Shown: positions 34,553 through 42,438 of the stretch, in pieces
Numbering within the stretch: position 1 is the stretch's first letter
How the letters are laid out: every line of letters begins with the position of its first letter
Origin: PALSA-505 sp036267135
Lineage (GTDB): Bacteria; Actinomycetota; Actinomycetes; Streptosporangiales; Streptosporangiaceae
DNA: 64,000 bases
Direction of reading: 5' to 3'
Assembly: GCA_036267135.1 (NCBI GenBank)
Contig: DATAWQ010000159.1
Span: 1-64,000, forward strand
The notes under the pieces: model-generated
Database searches by the model: none
What the model was told of the DNA's origin: nothing
The model's input: only the letters and a program-made list of their open reading frames with translations
Translations under genes and position numbers: made by a program

Positions 34553-35401
34553 ATGTCTTCGGTGAGTGGTGCCGCGGACGGGATCGCGGCCAACGGCGGC
34601 TCACCAGAGGCCCAGGCCGCGGACTGGACACCCGCCGCCGGCTCCCTGGCCCGGGCCGCGGGGCCGCGGGCAGGCCTGTCTGACCTGTTCGCCAGGTCCA
34701 TCCGCGACTATGCGCGTCAGCATCCGGGCGAAACGGTGAAGATCCTGCAGGCCGGGTGCACCTGCTCTCCCGAGGATCTCGGCCTGGACAAGCTGCACGC
34801 GGGCTGGCTCGAGACGGCCATCAGGGGTATCGATCAGGACCATCCGCTGACCAGGGCGATCGCCCAGTCCGACGCCAGTCATCCGGCGGCCATGTCGCTG
34901 GTGCTCGGCGACATGCGTACGATCCCGCTCCCGCCGCGTTCGTTCGACGTCGTCTACTCCGCTCACCTGCTGGATCGCATCGAGCACGCGGAACTCGTGC
35001 TCGACCGGCTGGTAGCGGCGCTGCGGCCGGGCGGCCTGCTGCTGTTGCGGTTCAGGGACCGCGAGTGCGCGGCGGCGCTGCTCGACCGGATGCTGCCGCA
35101 GCCGGCCAGGCGGGCGATCTGGCACTGGCTGCGGCCGGGACAGGCGGGCCCGTTCCCCGCGGTGTACGAGCCGCTGCTGTCGGCCGACGGTGTGCACGCG
35201 TACGTGCTCGCCCGCGGGCTGGTGGTCGCGGAGCGGCAGACGCTGCGCGACCGGCCACGCCGGCCGGGACGACTGGCCTGGGGCGCGCCCCTGGCCTGCC
35301 GTCTGGTTGCTACCCTGTCCCGGGGTCGGTTGCCCGACGATCACGACGACTTGCTCTACGTCATCAGAAAGCCGGAGAACAGGTTCGCCCGCGTGCTGTG
35401 A
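34553..35401 (+). CDS. divergent class I SAM-dependent methyltransferase
   Basis: A 282-residue protein with a methyltransferase fold. The usual motif I glycines are altered (VKILQAGCTCSPEDLGL), but IRGIDQDHPLTRAI, LVLGDMRTIPLPPRSFDVVYSAHLLDRIEHAELVLDRLVAALRPGGLLLLRFRDRE is a clear post-motif II to VI block. The C-terminal half is specific. Motif I changes make cofactor use uncertain. It stands alone between mfd and the APS kinase gene, with no ribosome-binding site and a TACGCT box eight bases before the ATG. Confidence 0.78.
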   Translation: MSSVSGAADGIAANGGSPEAQAADWTPAAGSLARAAGPRAGLSDLFARSIRDYARQHPGETVKILQAGCTCSPEDLGLDKLHAGWLETAIRGIDQDHPLTRAIAQSDASHPAAMSLVLGDMRTIPLPPRSFDVVYSAHLLDRIEHAELVLDRLVAALRPGGLLLLRFRDRECAAALLDRMLPQPARRAIWHWLRPGQAGPFPAVYEPLLSADGVHAYVLARGLVVAERQTLRDRPRRPGRLAWGAPLACRLVATLSRGRLPDDHDDLLYVIRKPENRFARVL

Positions 35402-35565
35402 GCCTGATCTCTCCGCGCACGAGTTACCCCAGCGATACCGAGATAGAACCGGAGCGTGCTTGTCCAGCACCTCCGCGGCCTGCATAGGGTTCTCACAGTG
35501 AGTCGGGTGCCGGGTGGGCGGCGCAGCGAATCGGGCGCCGCGCAGCGGCGCCGGGGGAGGTAATC

Positions 35566-37143
35566 GTGACCGCAGGGGCACCGGCTGACGCGCGATCAGA
35601 CATGGCCAGCCTGCCGAGCTGGACACCGGACGAGCGATCGCTCGGCGATCTCGAACTGCTGCTGTCGGGCGCGCTGGCGCCGCTCACCGGCTTCATGGGA
35701 TTGGCGGACATCGCCGCGCTCGCCGAGCGCGGCACGCTCTTCGACGGGACGCCCTGGCCGACCCCCATCGCCCTGGACGTACCCGCCGGGGCCGTGCCGC
35801 CCGAAGCGGACCGGCTGATCCTGACCGATCCCGAGGGCGCGCCGATAGCCCTGCTCCAGATCACCGAGCGCACACCGCTGGGGGCGCCGGCGACCGCTGG
35901 CGCGGCGGGCGGCGCCAGGGCCGAGTTGGTCCGGCTGGCCGGGCCGGTATCCCCGCTGGGGGCCACCGAGCACGGGCGGTTCCGCCAGCTCCGCAAGACG
36001 CCGTCCCAGGTGCGGGCCGAGCTTCCCGAGGGACCGGTGCTGGCCTACGCCACCCGCGGGCCGCTGCACGGCCGCCAGATCGGGCAGTTGCGCCACCTGG
36101 CCGGGCAGATGAAGGCCAGGCTGCTGCTGCTCCCGCTGATCGCGGGCCCGGCCGAGCTGGTGGTCACGCCGGAGTCGCTGGTGCGCTCGGTGCTCGCGGC
36201 GCGCCAGTTGCTGCCGGCCGGCACGCTGGTGGTGCCGGTGCCGCTCGCGCCGCGGTACAGCCCGGAGGCCGAGCTGCGGCTGGGCTCGCTGGTGGCCAGG
36301 GCCTACGGGGCCACCCATCTGTACGCCGACGCCCCGCCCGGGGTCAGCGGCAGGGGCGGCGAGATCACCCTTCCCGGGATGGCCATACCGGTGGTGTCGG
36401 CCGGCGACTGGGCCTACGACCCGGTCGCCGAGGTGTGGCGGCCGCTCGCGCTGATCGAGCCGGGCGCCGAGCGCACCGAGCTGAGCGACGAAGAGCTGGC
36501 CGGGCTGCTGGACAGCGGCGAACCGCTGCCGGCCTGGCACACTCCCGAGGCGGTCGCGCGTGAGCTGCGCCGGGCCAGGCCGCCGCGGCACGAGCGCGGC
36601 GTGGTGGTGTTCATGACCGGGCTGTCCGGCTCGGGCAAGTCCACGATCGCCCGTGACCTTCGGGACGCGCTGGCCGAACAGGGCAGCCGCACCGTGTCGC
36701 TGCTGGACGGGGACCAGGTCCGCAGGCTGCTGTCGGCGGGCCTGACCTTCTCCCGGGCCGACCGCGACCTCAACATCGCGCGGATCGGCTACGTGGCGGC
36801 CGAGATCGCCCGCCACGGCGGCATCGCCATCTGCGCCCCGATCGCACCGTACGCGCAGGCCCGGGCGCAGGTGCGCGACATGGTGAGCCAGACCGGGGAC
36901 TTCCTGCTGGTCTACGTGGCCACACCGATCGACACCTGCGCCGCGCGCGACCGCAAGGGCCTGTACGCCAAGGCCAGGGCCGGCCTGATCGATGGCCTGA
37001 CCGGTGTGTCGGACCCCTACGAGGAGCCGGCCGACGCCGATCTGGTCATCGACACATCGGCGGTGTCCCGCCAGGAGGCCGTCGGGGCGGTGCTCGACCT
37101 GCTCACCAACGGCGGCTGGCTGGAACCAAGGCGGGACAGCTAG
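35566..37143 (+). CDS. APS kinase with N-terminal degenerate ATP-sulfurylase domain
   Basis: A 525-residue fusion. The C-terminal 190 residues are an adenylyl-sulfate kinase: Walker A GLSGSGKST (K358), LLDGDQVRRLL and the APIAPYAQARAQVRDMV lid region; it would phosphorylate APS to PAPS. The N-terminal 330 residues align with ATP sulfurylase, but the catalytic HRGH motif (normally RNPxHRGHE) reads RGPLHGRQ, so the second histidine is lost and sulfurylase activity is unlikely. It may be a regulatory or scaffold domain. GTG 35566 follows GGGGGAGG. No cysD/cysN or sulfate transporter adjoins. Confidence 0.88.
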   Translation: MTAGAPADARSDMASLPSWTPDERSLGDLELLLSGALAPLTGFMGLADIAALAERGTLFDGTPWPTPIALDVPAGAVPPEADRLILTDPEGAPIALLQITERTPLGAPATAGAAGGARAELVRLAGPVSPLGATEHGRFRQLRKTPSQVRAELPEGPVLAYATRGPLHGRQIGQLRHLAGQMKARLLLLPLIAGPAELVVTPESLVRSVLAARQLLPAGTLVVPVPLAPRYSPEAELRLGSLVARAYGATHLYADAPPGVSGRGGEITLPGMAIPVVSAGDWAYDPVAEVWRPLALIEPGAERTELSDEELAGLLDSGEPLPAWHTPEAVARELRRARPPRHERGVVVFMTGLSGSGKSTIARDLRDALAEQGSRTVSLLDGDQVRRLLSAGLTFSRADRDLNIARIGYVAAEIARHGGIAICAPIAPYAQARAQVRDMVSQTGDFLLVYVATPIDTCAARDRKGLYAKARAGLIDGLTGVSDPYEEPADADLVIDTSAVSRQEAVGAVLDLLTNGGWLEPRRDS

Positions 37144-37162
37144 CCGGAACGGACTCGGCTAG
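37140..37162. terminator. hairpin containing both stop codons of convergent genes
   Basis: CTAGCCG (37140-37146) pairs with CGGCTAG (37156-37162) around a nine-base loop. The TAG of the APS kinase gene and the TAG of the DUF4229 gene lie in opposite arms, so one hairpin could serve both transcripts. Confidence 0.5.
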
Positions 37163-37476
37163 TCCTGGTCCTCTACCTGGGCGCCGTCGTCGAGCCGCTC
37201 GCCGAACTCCCTGAACCTGGCCCGCAGCCCCGACGTCTTCGGCGCCTCACCGTTGGACCGGCCGGCCCGCTTCTGCTGCCTGCCGTTCAGCCGGCTGGAC
37301 AGCGACGTGGACATCCGGTCCCGGGCCCTGGACAGCACCACGAAGCTGGCGATCCCGCTGACCAGCAAGGCCACGGCCAGCAGCACCAAGCCGCGGAGCC
37401 CGGCCACGTAGAGCAGCACGAGGGCCGCCAGGAACAGCAGGATTCTCGCGGACGTGTACGCCAGTGTGGCTCGCAT
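37159..37476 (-). CDS. DUF4229 family membrane protein
   Basis: A 105-residue protein: MRATLAYTSARILLFLAALVLLYVAGLRGLVLLAVALLVSGIASFVVL gives two closely spaced membrane helices, followed by SRARDRMSTSLSSRL and a basic-acidic cytoplasmic tail. This is the DUF4229 pattern, widespread in actinobacteria and without known function. ATG 37476 with GAGAGAG upstream. A 13-bp repeat (GGTGGCCCGGTTC-like) occurs just upstream at about 37491-37520. Confidence 0.85.
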   Translation of the reverse strand: MRATLAYTSARILLFLAALVLLYVAGLRGLVLLAVALLVSGIASFVVLSRARDRMSTSLSSRLNGRQQKRAGRSNGEAPKTSGLRARFREFGERLDDGAQVEDQD

Positions 37477-37550
37477 GACTCTCTCGGTTCGGGTGGCCCG
37501 GTTCAGGTGGCCCGGTTCGGGTGGCTGGGCTTAACGCGGCTGAGCTCAGC

Positions 37551-38528
37551 CTATGCGGCGGGATCGACCGCCGTACCGGTGAGGATGGCGGTGAGTAGGG
37601 CGGGGTCGACGTTACCGCCGGACAGGACCGCCACGGGCGCGCTCGCCGGCGGAAGCTCGTGCTCACGCAGCAGGCACGCGGCCACCGCGACGGCGCCGCC
37701 GGGCTCGGCGATCAGCCGCCCTTCGAGGGCGAGCCTGCGCATCGTGATCCTGATCTCCTCTTCGGTGACCGTCACGATGTCGTCCACCAGCCGCCGGATG
37801 TGCTCGAAGGCCAGCTCGCCGACCTGTTCGATGCGCAGCGCGTCGGCGATCGTGCGCTGGGTCTGCTCCGACGTCCAGGCCACGCGGTGGCCGGCCCGCA
37901 ACGAGTCGCGGGCGTCCGCGGCCAGTTCGGGCTCGGCCCCCACGATCTTGACGTCCGGTCGGGCGGCCTTGATCGCGGCAGCGATGCCCGAGATCAGGCC
38001 GCCGCCGCTGACCGGGACCACGACCAGGTCGACGTCGCGGGAGTCGTCAAGGATCTCCAGGCCGATGGTGCCCTGTCCGGCGATCGTCCCCCGGTGGTCG
38101 AACGGCGGGACGAAGCTGTACCCGTGCCGGGCGATCAGCTCGTCGGTGGCGGCGACCCGCGCGTCGAGTCCCGGTTCCACGGTGACGATCTCCGCACCGG
38201 TGGCACGGACCTTGGCCAGCTTGACCTCGGGCGCGTTCGACGGGATCACCAGGACCGCCCGCACCCCGAGCCGCGCGGCCGCGTAGCCGACCGCCCCGGC
38301 GTGGTTGCCGCTGGAGTGCGCGATCACACCCCGGCTCCTGGCCTCCTCGTCGAGCGCGCTGATCACCGCGTACGCGCCCCGCAGCTTGAACGACCCGGTC
38401 GGCTGCAACGATTCGGGTTTGATCAGCAGGGGCCGTCCGGGAAAGGAAACCAGCGGGGTCCGGACGACGACCCCGGCGATACGGTCCGCGGCAGCGGCGA
38501 TCTCGGTCGCCGTTACAAGCTCAGGCAC
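37551..38528 (-). CDS. threonine/serine dehydratase without ACT domain
   Basis: A 325-residue fold-type II PLP enzyme: PLP lysine K48 in PTGSFKLRGAY, SSGNHAGAVGYAAA, VPVSGGGLISGIAAA and a C-terminal VAVLSGGNVDPALL. The length and lack of a regulatory domain fit catabolic threonine/serine dehydratases or hydroxyaspartate ammonia-lyases and racemases; the substrate is not decided. The start is set at GTG 38528 (VPELVTATEI). An extension to GTG 38606 would encode an 18-bp tandem repeat (TGLTAN-TGLTAD) with no family counterpart. Divergent from bldC. Confidence 0.87.
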   Translation of the reverse strand: MPELVTATEIAAAADRIAGVVVRTPLVSFPGRPLLIKPESLQPTGSFKLRGAYAVISALDEEARSRGVIAHSSGNHAGAVGYAAARLGVRAVLVIPSNAPEVKLAKVRATGAEIVTVEPGLDARVAATDELIARHGYSFVPPFDHRGTIAGQGTIGLEILDDSRDVDLVVVPVSGGGLISGIAAAIKAARPDVKIVGAEPELAADARDSLRAGHRVAWTSEQTQRTIADALRIEQVGELAFEHIRRLVDDIVTVTEEEIRITMRRLALEGRLIAEPGGAVAVAACLLREHELPPASAPVAVLSGGNVDPALLTAILTGTAVDPAA

Positions 38529-38540
38529 GTCCCCATTATC

Positions 38541-38576
38541 AGCAGTAAGCCCAGTGTTAGCAGTAAGCCCAGTGTC
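38541..38576. repeat. 18-bp tandem duplication upstream of the dehydratase
   Basis: AGCAGTAAGCCCAGTGTT at 38541-38558 and the same with one change at 38559-38576, between the dehydratase start and bldC. Confidence 0.85.
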
Positions 38577-38715
38577 ATCACCATGCTCACCGACACCGGA
38601 CGGCACAGCAGCAAACGGGAGACACGCATAGCAATTTTTCGGAACTCAAGGTGAAAACCCGTGTTTGTCGGCACACTTAGGGACAACCGGTACGGGTATG
38701 GAGGGCGAAATAATC

Positions 38716-38907
38716 GTGGACGACAACAGTGAGCGTCTGCTCACTCCCGGAGAGGTCGCCGCTCTCTTCCGGGTTGACCCCAAGACTGTGACCCGATGGG
38801 CGGCATCCGGCCGGATCAGCAGTATCCGCACGCCCGGGGGGCACCGGCGTTTCCGCGAGTCAGAGGTGCACGCCCTGCTGCGCGGGGATGGCTCGGCCAC
38901 CCGCTGA
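38716..38907 (+). CDS. bldC: BldC-family MerR-like DNA-binding protein
   Basis: A 63-residue single-domain HTH: LLTPGEVAALFRVDPKTVTRWAASGRISSIRTPGGHRRFRESEVHALL is nearly the Streptomyces BldC sequence. BldC binds direct repeats cooperatively and controls the timing of development. The GTG 38716 (VDDNSERLLTPGEV) follows GGAGGG at 38700-38705; an ATG at 38698 in the same frame is the alternative and lacks a ribosome-binding site. It stands alone, followed by a 16-bp tandem repeat. Confidence 0.9.
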   Translation: MDDNSERLLTPGEVAALFRVDPKTVTRWAASGRISSIRTPGGHRRFRESEVHALLRGDGSATR

Positions 38908-38924
38908 GCGAGCTTGGCTGAGCT

Positions 38925-38956
38925 AGCCTGAGAGTGGGCCAGCCTGAGAGTGGGCC
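38925..38956. repeat. 16-bp tandem duplication after bldC
   Basis: AGCCTGAGAGTGGGCC at 38925-38940 and 38941-38956 (perfect), with a degenerate third copy to 38970. It lies 18 bases after the bldC stop. Confidence 0.9.
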
Positions 38957-39025
38957 AGCCTGACCGGGCCAGGAGCTGATCGCGGCCTGGCCGCCGAGGG
39001 CCTGGCCGTCGAGGGCCGGGCCGGC

Positions 39026-39301
39026 TCAGCCGGAGCCGCGGCCCTCAGGAGAATCCGGCCACGAACTCTCCCGCTGCGCCCGGTAGGCGAGAAACTCGCG
39101 GTGCAGCGCCTCGTCTTCTTCCTGCCACCGCAGGCGCCGCTGCTGCGCCTCTTCCTCGGTGATCGCATGCTCGGCCAACCGCTGGTAGTCGACGTCGTCC
39201 GGGCCAATCTCGACGTAACCCTCGCCGATCAGGCGTCCACCGTCGCCTATCGCGGATTCCGGAACCATGAGGTTCCCGTTCGGCAGCCTAATGATGAACA
39301 T
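39026..39301 (-). CDS. conserved small acidic protein next to the metallopeptidase
   Basis: A 91-residue soluble protein: MFIIRLPNGNLMVPESAIGDGGRLIGEGYVEIGPDDVDYQRLAEHAI, then a glutamate/arginine-rich helix (TEEEAQQRRLRWQEEDEALHREFLAYRAQ). No enzyme motif. It starts 12 bases after the stop of the metallopeptidase gene on the same strand, so the two are probably one transcript. It could be an accessory or an immunity-type partner; that is speculation. Confidence 0.75.
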   Translation of the reverse strand: MFIIRLPNGNLMVPESAIGDGGRLIGEGYVEIGPDDVDYQRLAEHAITEEEAQQRRLRWQEEDEALHREFLAYRAQRESSWPDSPEGRGSG

Positions 39302-39313
39302 CGCACGATCACT

Positions 39314-40738
39314 CTAGATGCCATAACGCCGGTTGAAGTAGAGCATGACATTAAGCGCCACCCTTGTGCTGCCGCCGAGCATGTCCACCAGCGCGGGCCG
39401 CTGCCTGGAAGCGATCGCGGCGAACGCGTCCGCGAAGAACTCCCGCCTGCCGAGTGCGCCCTGCTGCCGGTGGAAGTCACTGACCAGATGCGGTAGGCAC
39501 TGATCGTAAAGCATCCTGAACTCCGCCGAGTCCGATTGCCACCGGCCGGGCGGGGCGTCGGAGTCGTCGATCGCATGCCCGACCTCGTGGCACATGACGT
39601 CGGGAGACGGCGAAGGCCGCGTCCCCACCACGATCTTCCGGTCGCCGTAGGCGCCCGCGCAGGCGTCCCAGGTCGCGCGGCCCGACGGCAGCGGCACCCC
39701 GCGCAGCCGTCCCATCTCGTCCAGCTCAGGCACCCCGCCTGGGCCCACGTAGATCGCGTCCACGGCCTTGGCGAGCAGGTCCTTGAGGTTCTGCGGCAGC
39801 CCGGCGAGGCGGTTGATGGCGTGCAGCGCCTCGGCGGGCGCGGCCTCAGCGTTCTCCCACTGCCGGTGCACCAGGGGCTCCAGGCTGCCGCAATGCGTCG
39901 TGGTGCCGTCGTTGCGCTGCCAGCCCGCCAGTTCGTACCAGGGCCGGGCGGCCGCGGCCTTGGACGGCCCGGCCGCGGCGCCGCGGTCCTGCCCGGCGGG
40001 CTCTGGCCCCGGCCCGGTCCGCTGCCTGCGGGCGGGCGCCTGGCCCGCGTGCGCCCCCCGCGGTGGCGTCCGGGCGGACCCATCGGGCGGGTCCGAACCC
40101 GCCTGCTTCTTGCGCACCCTGGCCCGCGCGCCGCCGACCGCCGACCTGGACGCCGTTTCGGACCGCACCGGCTGGGTCGGCACCGGCTCGGACCCCGGCG
40201 GCTCCGTCCGCCCTGGACCGCTCCTGGCCGGATCGGTGCGGGCTGGCCCGGCAGACCCAGAACCGGCCGGCCCAGACTGGGCTTGCCTGGACTGGGCTTG
40301 CCTGGACTGGGCTGGCACCGGCTGGGTTGGCCCAGCCTGGTTTGGCCCAGCCTGGTTTGGCCCAGCCTGGTTTGGCACTGGCCGGGTAGGCGGTGGCCCG
40401 GTCAGGCCGGGCGGCTGGGCGGGCCCGTGGACGCCGTCCAGCGGCCGGTGCGTTGCGTTGTCACCAGCACCGGTGCGGGCCGGATCCTGCGACGCGCCGA
40501 AGCCGGGCGGCGGCGCGCCGGGAGGCTCACCGGGCGTCACCGGCCTGCGGTGCCTGCCGCCGGCCTCGCTGTGCGCCTCCACCGCGCCGTCCCGGCCGCC
40601 CGCAGGACCGGTTCCCGGCCGTCCCAGCGCTCTCGTACCCCGGTTCAGGGACCCACGCAGCCAGGACCGGCCGCGTCTGCGGCGGTTGGCGGCCGACCGC
40701 CCCCGCCCCCGGAGGCGGCTAAGCAACCGCTCCAACAT
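39314..40738 (-). CDS. putative ATLF-type zinc metallopeptidase with repeat-rich N-terminus
   Basis: A 474-residue protein. Residues 1-35 are strongly basic. Residues 36-260 are low-complexity Pro/Gly/Gln/Ala with pentapeptide repeats (NQAGP x3, SRQAQ x2). The C-terminal 200 residues form a compact domain with HEVGH (H384, E385, H388) and a downstream REFFADAFA (E433 the probable third zinc ligand). HExxH plus EFFADAF recalls the anthrax lethal-factor-like (ATLF) metalloendopeptidases found in bacterial toxins. There is no signal peptide or membrane helix, so delivery, if any, would need another route. ATG 40738 with GGGAG eight bases upstream. Confidence 0.72.
   Translation of the reverse strand: MLERLLSRLRGRGRSAANRRRRGRSWLRGSLNRGTRALGRPGTGPAGGRDGAVEAHSEAGGRHRRPVTPGEPPGAPPPGFGASQDPARTGAGDNATHRPLDGVHGPAQPPGLTGPPPTRPVPNQAGPNQAGPNQAGPTQPVPAQSRQAQSRQAQSGPAGSGSAGPARTDPARSGPGRTEPPGSEPVPTQPVRSETASRSAVGGARARVRKKQAGSDPPDGSARTPPRGAHAGQAPARRQRTGPGPEPAGQDRGAAAGPSKAAAARPWYELAGWQRNDGTTTHCGSLEPLVHRQWENAEAAPAEALHAINRLAGLPQNLKDLLAKAVDAIYVGPGGVPELDEMGRLRGVPLPSGRATWDACAGAYGDRKIVVGTRPSPSPDVMCHEVGHAIDDSDAPPGRWQSDSAEFRMLYDQCLPHLVSDFHRQQGALGRREFFADAFAAIASRQRPALVDMLGGSTRVALNVMLYFNRRYGI
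40276..40375 (-). repeat. two adjacent 15-bp tandem arrays in the metallopeptidase gene
   Basis: ACTGGGCTTGCCTGG occurs at 40276 and 40291 (third copy diverged), and CCCAGCCTGGTTTGG occurs at 40331, 40346 and 40361. Both are in frame and give SRQAQ and NQAGP pentapeptides. Confidence 0.9.
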
Positions 40739-40891
40739 GTGCTGCGCTCCCTGTCACCGTGCCTGGCCGTCAGGGTATGCCGGATCCCCCGGATCGTCAT
40801 CTCCGGTGACTGAATGTAATCGACTGCGGTCGCGCCGGGCACTTACCGAACTACTAGGCCAATTCATCCCTTGGCGGGCGGTTGCAGCAGT

Positions 40892-40897
40892 TAGGCT
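40892..40897 (+). promoter_or_regulatory. -10 box of a leaderless PLDc_N transcript
   Basis: TAGGCT ends exactly six bases before the ATG at 40904, and no ribosome-binding site is present. Confidence 0.5.
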
Positions 40898-40903
40898 GCC
40901 CAC

Positions 40904-41362
40904 ATGCTGTTGCTTGGCGTGCTCGCCGCTCTCCTGGCGGCCGGCCTGTGGATGTACGCGCTGATCGACATCCTGCTCACGCCCGCGACGGACTGCCGCC
41001 GGATGTCCAAGGGGCCATGGCTGGCCATCGCCGGATTCCTGTTCGTGCCCGGCGCCCTGGCCTGGCTCGCGCTCGGCCGCCCGTACGTCACCCCCGGCCG
41101 GTACATCCCCGGCCGGGCGCCCCGCTCGCCCTGGCTGTACCGGCCCCGTATCGACCTGCTCGGCCCGGACGCCGAGGCGGCGCTGCGCAGGCACCCGGCG
41201 GGCCGGGCCCGGCAGGAGATGGCCGACGAGGCCAATCTGTTCGACATGGCCGACGCGGTGCCCGCTCCGAACTGGCCCACCGGGCCCGACGACGATCCCG
41301 AGTTCCTCAGCTACCTCGACCGGGTGGTCAGGGACATCAGGGAAGCCGGCAACGGCGCTTAG
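40904..41362 (+). CDS. PLDc_N-type membrane protein
   Basis: A 152-residue protein. Two membrane helices (LLLGVLAALLAAGLWMYALIDIL and WLAIAGFLFVPGALAWLALG) surround the conserved TDCRRMSKGPW loop of the phospholipase D nuclease N-terminal family (also called PLDc_N). A cytoplasmic tail follows (RHPAGRARQEMADEANLFDM). No nuclease domain is attached, so it is probably a stand-alone membrane anchor of unknown role. Its stop overlaps the ccsB stop by four bases on opposite strands. Confidence 0.85.
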   Translation: MLLLGVLAALLAAGLWMYALIDILLTPATDCRRMSKGPWLAIAGFLFVPGALAWLALGRPYVTPGRYIPGRAPRSPWLYRPRIDLLGPDAEAALRRHPAGRARQEMADEANLFDMADAVPAPNWPTGPDDDPEFLSYLDRVVRDIREAGNGA

Positions 41363-42438
41363 TTCAGCCCGGCGTAGGAGTGCAGGCCGGTGATGAACAA
41401 GCTGACCCCGACCATGTTGAACATGAGGCAGCAGAAGCCGACGAGCTGGATGACCGCGGCCTTCCGCCCCCGCCATCCGGCCGTGGACCTGGCGTGCAGG
41501 AAGCAGGCGTAGACCACCCAGGTGATGAAGGCCCAGGTCTCGGTGGGATCCCAGCCCCAGTAGCGGCCCCAGGCCTGGTCGGCCCAGATCGCGCCCGCGA
41601 TGATGCCGAACGTCCAGAGCGGGAACGCGAACATCACCGTCCGGTAGGCCAGCCGGTCCAGCACGTCGGGACCGGGCAGGCGGGCCATGACCCCCACCGT
41701 GGCCTGCTTGCGGCCGGCCGCCACCCGCCTCGCGTGCCGGTCGGCGAGCAGGTACACGATGCCGAGCACGGCCGCCACGAAGTACGTCCCCACGGCCAGC
41801 GTGATCGCGGTCACGTGGATGGACAGCCAGTAGGACTGCAGCGCGGGCACCAGCGGACCGGCCGCGGTGTAGATCACCGTCTGCGCCAGGCCCAGCGCGA
41901 TGACCACCGCACCCACCACGAACAGGCCCAGGTAGTACGCCCGGTACTTGATCATGAGGCCGAGGAAGAACACCACCGCGACGAACGTGAGCGCGACGGT
42001 GAACTCGTACATGTCGCCCCAGGGCAGCCGGTGCACCGCCAGCCCCCGGGTGATCAGGCCCGCCATGTGCGCGGCCAGCCCGGCGAAGGTGGCGGCCAGC
42101 CCGGCCCGCACCCAGGGCCCGGCCTTGGCTTGGGTTCGCGTCAGTGCCGTGGAAGGCGTCTTGAAGAATTCGGGCAATGAACGGTGGCCACCGGAACCCT
42201 GGTTCTCCCCCACCGCCGGCGGCCCTGTTTCGCTGTCACCGGGCTCACTGCCCTCGGCGGCCGAGCCAGCCCCCACGGTGGCCAGCTGGGGAATCTTCCT
42301 GGCCACCGCGCGGATGGCGCCGCTGCGCTTGCCGAAGGCGAAGTCCCCGGCGAAGCCCAGCACGGCGAGTGAGTAAGCCAGCAGCGCGGCCACGATGAAC
42401 CCGTTGCTGAGCTGAGCCAGGCCAGTGTTGATGGTCAT
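41359..42438 (-). CDS. ccsB: cytochrome c biogenesis protein CcsB (CcsA/ResC type)
   Basis: A 359-residue polytopic protein with about eight membrane helices and the heme-handling WWD-type signature WGRYWGWDPTETWAFITW. Histidines such as those in SIHVTAITLA and HARSTAGWRG are possible heme ligands. With ResB it forms the System II synthase that moves heme and attaches it to apocytochrome c outside the membrane. The ATG overlaps the resB stop as ATGA (42435-42438); a 267-base open extension upstream is resB coding sequence. Confidence 0.93.
   Translation of the reverse strand: MTINTGLAQLSNGFIVAALLAYSLAVLGFAGDFAFGKRSGAIRAVARKIPQLATVGAGSAAEGSEPGDSETGPPAVGENQGSGGHRSLPEFFKTPSTALTRTQAKAGPWVRAGLAATFAGLAAHMAGLITRGLAVHRLPWGDMYEFTVALTFVAVVFFLGLMIKYRAYYLGLFVVGAVVIALGLAQTVIYTAAGPLVPALQSYWLSIHVTAITLAVGTYFVAAVLGIVYLLADRHARRVAAGRKQATVGVMARLPGPDVLDRLAYRTVMFAFPLWTFGIIAGAIWADQAWGRYWGWDPTETWAFITWVVYACFLHARSTAGWRGRKAAVIQLVGFCCLMFNMVGVSLFITGLHSYAGLN

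Noticed and set aside
38530..38606. Extended N-terminus of the second dehydratase
   Set aside because: The added residues come from an 18-bp tandem repeat without family homology and lack a ribosome-binding site.
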